Shown here: positions 1 to 6,811 of the stretch, piece after piece
Layout of the letters: each line of letters starts with the position of its first letter
Numbering within the stretch: position 1 is the first letter of the stretch
Source of the DNA: Suttonella ornithocola
GTDB taxonomy: Bacteria; Pseudomonadota; Gammaproteobacteria; Cardiobacteriales; Cardiobacteriaceae
Reading direction: 5' to 3'
DNA length: 14,077 nucleotides
Assembly: GCF_001889065.1 (NCBI RefSeq)
Contig: NZ_LWHB01000005.1
Coordinates: forward strand, 1-14,077
Program-made: the position numbers and the translations under genes
Notes under the pieces: generated by a model
What the model saw: the letters and a program-made list of their open reading frames with translations, nothing else
Databases searched by the model: none
What the model was told of the DNA's origin: nothing

Positions 1-548
1 GACACTTAAAAAAAGACCACGACCTACAAAGAACAAGACCCAATCAAAGTAGAAAACGATCTAACCAAGCTTGCAACCTTCAATGACCATCAAAGGGTTT
101 ATATTGATGAAACGGGTATAGATACCTACTTACATCGACCCTTTGCAAGGTCATCCAAAGGGAAAACTGTTAAAAGCACCATTAGTGGCAAAAAATATAA
201 ACGGATATCCGTTGTTGCAGGTCAAATTGGCAATAAACTCATTGCCCCAATGACTTACGAAAATACCATGACAAGTGCCTTTTTTGAAAAATGGTTTGAA
301 GAACACTTATTACCATCATTGAGTGTTAAATCAGTGATTATTATGGATAATGCTCAATTTCATTGAATGAAGGTTCTAAAAGCGTTAGCCGAAAAATTTG
401 GTCACGTTGTTTTGCCTTTATCACCTTATTCGCCAGAGTTAAATCTAATCAAAAAGCAGTGGGGCAATCTTAAAAGTATTTACGTAAAGTTTTATCTAAT
501 TTTGATGTCTTTTGGGATGCTCTTTTGTCCTATTCTGGATTTAATTGA
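1..548 (+). pseudogene. IS630-family transposase (element A), inactivated
   Basis: This is the DDE transposase that would cut and paste element A at TA sites; only the catalytic domain is in the window. In frame 1 it shows YIDETGID (first Asp, from about 103), IIMDNAQFH (second Asp, before 363) and LSPYSPELN (from about 420). Three lesions are visible. There is a TGA at 364-366 inside the FH(R)MK stretch, probably from CGA. The expected NPIEKxW motif reads NLIKKQW, so the third catalytic acid (Glu) is Lys. A single base is missing near 476, after which the reading continues in frame 3 (RKVLSNFDVFWD, from 483) to a TGA at 546-548. At 8-14 a run of seven A needs a -1 shift to enter the catalytic frame; this may be programmed rather than a lesion, because IS copy 1 has the same arrangement. 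The gene is certainly inactive. Confidence 0.85.
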
Positions 549-551
549 CTA
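1..551 (+). mobile_element. IS630-family element A, decayed, 3' part only
   Basis: This is the right-hand part of an IS630/Tc1-type element whose left end lies outside the window. It ends in the terminal sequence read inward as TATAGTCAATTAAATCC. The likely TA target copy is 552-553, so the element ends at 551, three bases after the transposase stop. The end shares TATAGTCAA with IS copy 1 and copy 2 but then diverges, and its transposase differs clearly from theirs, so it is a separate IS species. It was inserted into the 3' end of the FHA-like gene that runs on the opposite strand: the minus-strand reading frame of that gene stops at 551-549, inside the IS end. The boundaries are inferred from the TA rule of this family and the shared end motif. 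Confidence 0.75.
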
Positions 552-777
552 TAGTTTATCCGAAAAATTTATCCCTCTAGTTTCTGTATCGTGCTTAAAA
601 GCAATAATCTCATCTCTGTGTTTGCCTGTATTTAAGCCATAAGTTGATCCATCAAATTCATGTTGTAAGTGATTTTTAACAGCTTGTTCGCCTACAGGAT
701 AAACAAATTTATTTATAGAGCTAGGATTACCAAATAAATCATGGTCAGCATATTGTTTTTCTGTTGATTGAAAAGCA
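552..777 (-). pseudogene. Detached C-terminal end of the FHA/CdiA-like protein (candidate toxin tip)
   Basis: Read on the minus strand from 777 down to the TAG at 551-549, one frame is open without a stop. It runs AFQSTEKQYADHDLFGNP and then SINKFVYPVGEQAVKNHL, and ends GINFSDKL, about 75 residues. It has no start codon of its own. If the MITE (780-871) and one TA copy are removed, the body of the FHA-like gene (ending HGEPVY) continues straight into this frame, so it is the original C-terminus of that protein. In CdiA-type proteins this position holds the variable toxin domain. I do not recognise this tip as a known toxin family. It is itself cut by element A: the last codons before the stop use the TA target at 552-553 and the IS end, so the native terminus and any immunity gene that followed are missing. 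Confidence 0.8.
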
Positions 778-779
778 TA

Positions 780-871
780 TAGTGCAATCAGCTAAAAAAC
801 AAAACATCCTATAGCCCTTATCTAACCATTCTATCGGTAGATAACGTTCTGTTTTTTAGCTGATTTGACTA
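780..871. mobile_element. 92-bp MITE related to the IS630 element of copy 1/copy 2
   Basis: This is a short non-coding element with terminal inverted repeats and a TA copy on each side (778-779 and 872-873). The left end including TA reads TATAGTGCAATCAGCTAAAA; the right end read inward is TATAGTCAAATCAGCTAAAA. The repeats match for about 27 bases with three mismatches. A second inner inverted pair (TTATCTAACC and GGTAGATAA) lets the whole unit fold into one long hairpin. The first 13 bases of the left end equal the 3' end of IS copy 1, and the first 13 of the right end equal its 5' end, including the GC versus CA difference, so that IS most likely mobilises it. It sits inside the FHA-like gene. 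It supplies that gene's last codons (SQIS) and TAA stop at 856-858. Confidence 0.88.
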
Positions 872-3800
872 TAAACAGGCTCACCATGAGAAATAATTGG
901 ACTACCATCTTGCCATTTGAGAATGGTATTTTTTGCTGCTTCTTTGTTTAATGTTTGTGCTGCGATTCCAACACTATTGAGATAAATATTACCTAAAGCA
1001 TTTTGCCAATCTGTGCGAGAAAGCTCTTGGTTAATAATAGAACGATCTTCTTCATCGTTGTATGTAGCGGCAGCAAGGGTTAATCTTGTTTCCCATTGTT
1101 CTTCGCTTAATCCCATTCCTGCTTCATCTCGCTGAGCCATTTCTTTGGCTAAACGTTGAATAGCGTCTCGTTCACTCGGATGCAATTGCCGATTATGCCA
1201 ATCCACATTTGCAGCACTGGCAATTGCTCCTGTATTCCCTCCTGTCACTGCGCCAATGGCTATGCCTGCACCAATGTCAATTAGGGATTTGCTTAGGGGG
1301 TTTTCACTGAGTGTATTTAAGCTAGGTGCCGCTAAGGCGCTTGCACCTGCTGCCATTGCCCCTGAGCTATCTCCTGTGAGTACTCCGCCTACGAGCGTTT
1401 GTAGTCCCGCCCGTCCAATACCGCCTTCTTTCCATATTTGGTAGGTTGTTTGGTTCGCAGATAGGTAGGCATTGGTTTTTTCAAGGGCTTGTTTTAACGC
1501 TTGCTGCTGAGTTTCATTCTGCGGTTTGTTGAGTTCGGCTTCTAATTGGGTTTTTACAGCTAGGGCGCGTTCATAGTTTTTTATGTTGCCTAAAGTATCG
1601 CTGGTTTTAGCAACAACTTGCGGTGCATTTTGTCCAAATTCCTGCGTAACATTTCTTTGAATGTCTAAACTTTGCTGAACTTTATCAGCATCAAAGCGAT
1701 TGGTTAGAGCACCGCTTTCAGCTTTGGCACGCTCGGTGGTGATGTTGCTTTGGATAGCGTTTAGGGTTTCTTCTGTTGTTTTACCTGTTTTTGCCAGTTG
1801 TCCTTTAGCATCACGAATGGTGAGGTTTTGGGTGTTGATGCTGCTGCGAGTGAATGCGCTCGCGTTGTCATTGATTGTGCCATAGCCTAGGCTTTTACTT
1901 AAGCCTGTTTCGCCTTGGTTGCTTAGATGAGGATTCTCTGTTGAGTTGCCTTGTCCAAGGCTTTCTCCACTGATGCTTGCAGAGGCGCCTATGCCTATGC
2001 TTTTGCCGTGGTATTCGCTGTGGTTTTTGAGGTGTTCAAAGCTTAGGGTGTCGGTGGCGAAGTGGTTTTTGCCATCAGCTTCTGCTTTGGCGCTACTGGT
2101 GATGATGCCGCCTTGCAGGTGGGTGTTGCCGATGTTGTTGATTTGGAATCCGTCATCACCTGCAAAGATGCCGCTTTGTCCGCCAAGTAGGGCTTGGCTG
2201 GTGTTGGCGCTTTGGTTGTTGTGCGCAAGGCTTTCACCGAGTTGTTGGGTTTTCGCTTGGGTGAGGGTAGCGCCATTTAGGGCGTCTCTTTCTCCGCTTT
2301 CTGTGTTGATGCTTTGGTGGTTAGCGTCTATTTTGCTTTGGTTGTAGCTGACTGAGCCGCTTGCCCCATAGCCTATGGTTACTTGTCCGCTGAGGTTTTG
2401 TTCTTGGCTGTGGTAGTGGCTGTTTTCTTGTGGGCTGATGATGGTGAGGTTTTCGGTTTCTCCTCTGATGCCTTTGCCTAGGATTTGCGCGCCGATGAGG
2501 GTGGTTTTGCCTTTGCCTATGTCGGTATGTCCTGTGGTTGTCCCGATGTGGCTAAGGCGATAATGGGTGTTTTCACCATCGCTTTTGCCTTTGCCTTTGT
2601 TGCCCCCTGCAATAATGCCAAAGCTCCAGCCATTTTGTCCGCCTTCTATGGCTATGCCTGCATTCCAACCGCTGCTTTTTTTCTGGCTGTGTTGGTGGTC
2701 GTTTAGGGTGGCTGCTTGGAAGGTTTTTTTACCTTCTACGTTGAGGCTGGTGTAGGCGCTGCTGCCGATGTCGCTACCAGTGACATTTAGGGTGCTGGCT
2801 TCGCCTTTACCACCAATGTTGTATATGGCTGCTCCGTCTGCGGTCGCTTGGCTGGCTTGTGCGGTTTCTTGGTGGGTTTGTCTTTTTTGTTCGCTTTTTT
2901 GGCTGCCAACGGTAATGGAGATGCGCACGGCGTTTTGGTTCTCCGCACTGGCTGCTGCTTGTGCAGCCGCTACTGCTTGGTAGCTATTGTATAGGGCGTT
3001 TGCATTTGCCATTGCGCTAATGCGTCCATTGCTTTGTTTGCCCGCTTGGGCATTTTGGATGGCGCTTTGGGCTGCATTGACAACTGCTCCGCCTAAACTA
3101 ATGGTTAGTCCGCTGCGCTTGAATTGCTGTTGGTGTTTTTGGTCTGTGCTGTTAACGAGGTGTTGGATGTCTGCGCTTTTTGCGCTGATGACAAGGTTGC
3201 CAGCGCGAGCTTGTTCTTCTTTGCTTAGCGCTAACCATTGAGCTTTGTTTAGCGGTCCTTCTGCGCGCGCAGCATGGACGATGCTGCCTGTCTGTTGGTA
3301 GTGGTTACCGGCTTCAATGGTTACATTACCGTCTAGCGCGCCAACAAGGCTAGGCATATGTTGGATGTCTTGTTGATCATTTTGTTGGCTCACTTTTTGG
3401 CTACCTATAGTAAAGCCTATTCCCGCGCCCATTAATCCACTGGTTTTGTTTTCTCTGTTATAGTGGTATTTTTGTTTGTTCTGCGCCGCTAGAATATGGA
3501 TATCGTTACCCGCACTTAGATGGGTGCCTTGATCAGATACGATATTGCTTCCAATAATCTGCAAATCTGCTTTTCTTCCAGCTGTAATGCGCACGGTTTT
3601 ACCAGTGATGTTACTTGCAAGCGCTTCATGTGTTCGTTCTGCATATTGTTCAGCTGTTCTTTTCTTTTTCAATCCTTTCCGATTAGATTGAGTGTCTGCA
3701 TAGCTGAGCTCGCGATCTTGCCAGCCATTTTCAATAGTAACGCCTTGTTCCCCATAAATTTCAACGTGTCCATCACTGCTGTTAATTTGGGCAGCGCTTG

Positions 3801-4131
3801 CGTTAACTTTACCCGCACGAGAGAGAACAGCAATATTGCCTTTACCTTCGATGATTGTCCCCACATCATGGCGGTTAGATTCGTTATGATAGTGGCGGGC
3901 ATCGGCAAAAGCAGTTTGGCTTTCTTCGTTGTCAACGGTACCTAAAATAAGCGCTTTATCTGCGCTGACGATGGTATTGCTACCTGCGTTGCGATTAATG
4001 ATTTCACTTCCGATTTGGCGATTGCTGTTGCTTGCATGAAGGCGTAGATAACCATGTTCTGCATTTTCTCCATCATTATCGACAATAAATCGACTCGTTT
4101 TATCCACTTCGCGACGATATAGTGCAATCAT
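856..4131 (-). pseudogene. FHA/CdiA-like two-partner-secretion protein, both ends removed by insertions
   Basis: This is the 1091-codon body of a large secreted adhesin or contact-dependent inhibition (CdiA) protein, which would be exported by an outer-membrane TpsB partner. It shows hemagglutinin-repeat signatures such as SGLMGAGIGFTIGSQ (about 231-245), later repeats of the SGLTISLGG and SSGWNAGIAIEGG type, and a long Gly/Asn/Ser-rich beta-helix composition. Near the end is an Ala/Gly-rich hydrophobic stretch and a WHNRQLHPSERDAIQRLA block (from about 978), typical of the pre-toxin zone. The N-terminal signal peptide and TPS domain are absent. The first five codons, including the ATG at 4131-4129, come from the end of IS copy 1, and native coding begins at the TA at 4119-4118. 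The last codons and stop come from the MITE. The 5' part of the gene is not on the far side of IS copy 1, so material was lost or moved. It is non-functional as a secreted protein. CdiA versus a plain hemagglutinin cannot be decided, because the N-terminus and the full toxin are missing. Confidence 0.88.
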
Positions 4132-5059
4132 CTAAAACTCAACCCAATCCAAAGCAGATAAAAGAATAAAGTATCAATACAATCCATCCGCCATTCTTTG
4201 CGGATTTGCTTAATCCAAGCCCACATCTTTTCAATAGGATTTAAGTCTGGACTATAAGGGGTAACCAAACTATCTCATGCCCATGCTCTTCAATGATTGC
4301 TTGAATATCACTGCGTTTATGAAAAGCGGCATTGTCCATGACAATTACACTGTTTTTAGGTAACTCAGGTAACAGTGCTTCTCTCACCCAATGAGAGAAA
4401 ATATCGCTGTTAATAGAACCATCATATAAGCGTAAGGCAAACAATTCTCCATTGATAATGGCTCCAATCGCATTGCTCTGGTTCTTTAAATGCCAGTTAT
4501 CACTTCCATGACAAACTTGTCCTTTTGTGCTGTAGCCATAAGGTCTATGAGCAAAGGCTTTAAAACCACATTCATCAAGATAGACTATCGGTTTGTCTTG
4601 AGCGGTCTTATCCACTATTTGTTCTTGAAAGTGTTCTCTTTTCTCTGTGTCGGCTTTTGGATGTTGGTTAATCTTTTTTTATGCGTTATCTTTAGTCGCT
4701 TTAGAGCATAACAAATCGCTGATTGCGAGCAATTAAAACGTCTAGCGCTTTCCCATTGGTAATCATCGGGATACTGCTCAATATCCTTAAGCAAGGCTTC
4801 ATCATCAATCTTTGAGGGCTTACGCTCAGTAAAACCTTTAGATGGGGATTTTTAATCCAGCTATAAACGGTGAATTTGCTGATCTTGTAGTGCTTTGCAA
4901 CAGCGCGCCAAGTTTCTCCATTAGCAATATCGTTAAGAATTTTCTGTCGGAATTGGCGGCAGTAGGTCATAGGATATGCTCAGTTTGTTTTTGATAATTC
5001 TACTACAAGTTGTTTTTTATATCTGCTTTGGATAGATTGGATTATAAGTGATTTGACTA
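4120..5059 (-). mobile_element. IS630-family element, copy 1 (about 940 bp)
   Basis: This is a complete-length element with TA on each side (4118-4119 and 5060-5061). Its transposase runs on the minus strand, so its 5' end lies at 5059. The 5' end with TA reads TATAGTCAAATCACTTATAA and the 3' end TATAGTGCAATCATCTAAAA, giving imperfect terminal repeats. The 5' 370 bases match IS copy 2 (from 13708) with about five substitutions and one 1-base gap, counted by eye. The left flank is the FHA-like gene, but the right flank (5062 on) is unrelated non-coding DNA. The element therefore marks a rearrangement or deletion junction rather than a simple insertion. Confidence 0.9.
4128..4970 (-). pseudogene. 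IS630-family transposase of copy 1, frameshifted
   Basis: The N-terminal part from ATG 4970 has a helix-turn-helix (ILNDIANGETWRAVAKHYK, then ISKFTVYSWIK). The catalytic part carries IVYLDECGF (first Asp), VIVMDNAAFH (second Asp) and, after a frame correction, the block YSPDLNPIEKMW with the catalytic Glu. There are three frame breaks. One base is missing at about 4841 compared with copy 2 (codons for NPHPKGF become NPHLKV). One C is missing from the run at 4258-4261, just before YSPDLNP, so the frame otherwise ends early in IVQT at 4241. At 4674-4680 the sequence CAT AAA AAA AGA (minus strand) needs a -1 shift to pass from the helix-turn-helix frame to the catalytic frame; this may be programmed. 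With corrections the protein ends at TGA 4130-4128, about 280 residues, normal for the family. This copy is probably dead, but it could be mobilised by an intact one. Confidence 0.88.
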
Positions 5060-5061
5060 TA
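4692..5061 (-). repeat. Inverted repeat partner of 13706-14077 (IS copies 1 and 2)
   Basis: The two IS copies face away from the 8.6-kb segment 5062-13705, with their 5' ends towards it. They form about 98%-identical inverted repeats of at least 370 bases. Recombination between them could flip the segment holding nosRZ', the SUKH-SUFU gene, ampG and the EIIA/dehydrogenase pair. Confidence 0.85.
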
Positions 5062-5134
5062 GCTATAGTCATTAATAAATAATGAAAAAATAGATATTTT
5101 TCTGCGGTATGTATTTTTTAGAAGTTTGGCTTTC

Positions 5135-5166
5135 AGCGATACTACTAGACGCTATTCAGTATCGCT
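5135..5166 (-). terminator. Stem-loop downstream of the dehydrogenase gene, possible terminator
   Basis: AGCGATACT (5135-5143) pairs perfectly with AGTATCGCT (5158-5166), leaving a 14-base loop. It begins 7 bases beyond the dehydrogenase stop, which is where a terminator would sit. No T-run follows the stem directly on the minus strand (GAAAGCC comes first), so it is not a classic intrinsic terminator. It may protect the 3' end of the messenger instead. Confidence 0.4.
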
Positions 5167-5172
5167 GTGCGC

Positions 5173-6258
5173 TCAGACTTTGTTGAAAAAGTCTGCGGTT
5201 AAGCATTCTAATTGTAGGATAGCTTGCTGAATGTCATCAGCTGAAAATGGCTGAATGTAGCGAAACGTTTCTTTTTCTGAGGCAGCGATTTCCGCGATTT
5301 TTTTTGAAGCAAGTTCAATTGGCTCTGAAATGCCTAATTGTGCAAATTGGTAGATAAATCCGCTGTTGCGATAGTAGGGTAAGAGTCGCTCAATTTCTGC
5401 TTCATCACCTGTCGCTATGAGTTGGACGAGTATGCCATAAGCGACTTTAATGCCGTGCTGAATAGCATGGGTTTCTGGATAGATGGTTAAGGCGTTGTGA
5501 ATAGCGTGTGCACCAGCGCTTCTGCCGTTATCACAGCCAAAACATCCGACTGTGGCGGCAATTTGAAAGATGCTATCAACAATGTCGGCAAAAGCGGGAT
5601 GGAAGGTTTGTTCTGCCATTGCTTGTAGGGCTTTTTCTGTATCGCGCTCGAGGATGTCTCTTGTAACAGCGGCTGTAGCGCGAGCAGCGCAAACCATTGC
5701 GGGTAAACGCTCAAATTTTCTTGTGAGTGCTTCGATTTCATACCATTTGGCTAAGGTATCACTGATGCCACTAAGGAAGTATTCGCGAGGTGATTCAATG
5801 AGTAAATCATAATCTGCAAGGGTTAGGTATCCAGAACGATGAAAATAGCCTACGCTTCGAAAACTATGATCAGGATGATATACCGCCGCAATAGGAGTGG
5901 CACACGCGCAGGTTCCAATAACGGTGGGAATAAACATGATTTCAGCTTTTAAGTTTTCAGCGACGCCTTTCGCGGTATCTAGGACTTTTCCGCCACCAAT
6001 GCCAATGATTAAATCGCTGTTCTCAGCGCCAATAGCGTCTGCAATCCGCTGCATATCTTCTAAGCTGGCGGTTTTGTCGTATCGGTAAACGGGGTAGGGC
6101 GGTTCTCCATAGTGCTTTACAAATGCGTGATAGGATTTTTCTCCAGTAACGATGATGGGTGATTTAAAGGGAGAAATTAAGGCTGGAAGGTGTTTTAATA
6201 TGCCTCTTCCAGCATGATACATCGCAGGACCATTGCGAACGATTTGCGCAATATTCAT
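5173..6258 (-). CDS. Iron-containing alcohol dehydrogenase-family oxidoreductase (GldA/HcxA-like)
   Basis: This is a 361-residue cytoplasmic NAD(P)-dependent dehydrogenase of the metal-containing polyol/2-hydroxyacid group. The nucleotide-binding loop is IGIGGGKVLDTAKG (86-99). Metal ligands expected from glycerol dehydrogenase are present: Asp167 in GISDTLAKW, His251 in GAHAIHNAL and His268 in AIQHGIKVAYG. The length fits the family (about 360-370). The frame is open up to 6405, but I take the ATG at 6258-6256: the extra 49 residues (starting MWKPRLNEK) overlap the EIIA gene and do not look like this family, whereas MNIAQIVRNGPAMYHAGRG is a typical beginning. The start lies one base after the EIIA stop (TGA-T-ATG), so translation is probably coupled. 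The substrate is unclear: the segment PTVIGTCACATPIAAVY recalls the hydroxycarboxylate dehydrogenase (YbdH/HcxA) branch more than true GldA. The family is secure; the reaction is not. Confidence 0.87.
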   Translation of the reverse strand: MNIAQIVRNGPAMYHAGRGILKHLPALISPFKSPIIVTGEKSYHAFVKHYGEPPYPVYRYDKTASLEDMQRIADAIGAENSDLIIGIGGGKVLDTAKGVAENLKAEIMFIPTVIGTCACATPIAAVYHPDHSFRSVGYFHRSGYLTLADYDLLIESPREYFLSGISDTLAKWYEIEALTRKFERLPAMVCAARATAAVTRDILERDTEKALQAMAEQTFHPAFADIVDSIFQIAATVGCFGCDNGRSAGAHAIHNALTIYPETHAIQHGIKVAYGILVQLIATGDEAEIERLLPYYRNSGFIYQFAQLGISEPIELASKKIAEIAASEKETFRYIQPFSADDIQQAILQLECLTADFFNKV

Positions 6259-6259
6259 A

Positions 6260-6688
6260 TCAAATTCCGCTTTCTGTTGTCTTAGATGTACGGCGTGTGC
6301 TTTGGGCAGAAAGCATGATAATTCCCGCTTTTGCGCGCTCAATAATATTAGCAGCGAATGCGGCGATGTCTGTAGCGTTTTCTCGTTCAATCGCGGCTTC
6401 CACAAGCATTTGTAAATTACTGCCTGAAATCACTTCGGCTTGTATTAGGTTTGCTGATAGGGTAGCGCACTCACGAAAAGGCGTTCCACCTAGAATATCA
6501 GTAAAGAAAAGAATAGGTAAATCACCTGCATCTTCTACGGCTTTAGCAAGTTTTTCTTTAAATATGCTATGCGGAGTGTCTTCATCAAAATTGATGGCTT
6601 GGCAGTTTTCTAGTTTTCCATAGAGTAAATTTGCGCCAGAGTATAGTCCTTCTGCAAATTTGCCGTGTCCACAGATGATGAAGTACAT
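6260..6688 (-). CDS. PTS EIIA component, mannose family, AgaF-like
   Basis: This 142-residue cytoplasmic phosphocarrier would take phosphate from HPr on its active histidine. IICGHGKFAEG puts the phosphorylated residue at His8. The block TDILGGTPFRECATL (63-77) and the following VISGSNLQMLVEAAIERE (86-103) closely resemble AgaF, the IIA subunit of the N-acetylgalactosamine/galactosamine PTS. A strong Shine-Dalgarno, AGGAGGT at 6699-6693, sits five bases before the ATG. No IIB, IIC or IID gene is next to it. It could serve a transporter encoded elsewhere or act as a regulatory PTS protein, as stand-alone EIIA-Man proteins do in proteobacteria lacking full sugar PTS. It forms a two-gene unit with the dehydrogenase downstream. 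The EIIA fold also occurs in DhaM of dihydroxyacetone kinase, but the sequence is nearer AgaF. Confidence 0.88.
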   Translation of the reverse strand: MYFIICGHGKFAEGLYSGANLLYGKLENCQAINFDEDTPHSIFKEKLAKAVEDAGDLPILFFTDILGGTPFRECATLSANLIQAEVISGSNLQMLVEAAIERENATDIAAFAANIIERAKAGIIMLSAQSTRRTSKTTESGI

Positions 6689-6811
6689 GTATACCTCCTA
6701 AAAGGATAAGATAAATTTTTAGCAATGTGAGGCGATATCTTATCGCGCTTGTAGAAAAAAGTCATGTAATGGTTAGGGGGATATTACGGATTGATGGCGA
6801 TAAAAGTATAT

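Noticed and set aside
367..642. 91-codon frame starting at 367 taken as a separate protein.
   Set aside because: Its first part is the transposase of element A after the TGA at 364-366. The rest is out of frame and then antisense to the FHA-like tail.
1946..2347. Plus-strand open frames lying over the FHA-like gene (for example 1946-2347, 3520-3945).
   Set aside because: They are antisense to a long repetitive coding sequence, have hydrophobic low-complexity composition, and show no ribosome sites or recognisable domains.
6256..6405. Upstream extension of the dehydrogenase to an ATG at 6405 (410 residues).
   Set aside because: The extra 49 residues overlap the EIIA coding sequence in another frame and do not resemble the family. 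The ATG at 6258 gives the usual length and a one-base link to EIIA.
6732..6746. GCGATA/TATCGC inverted repeat between ampG and EIIA as a terminator.
   Set aside because: The stem is six pairs with a three-base loop and no T-run on either strand, so it is too weak to call.
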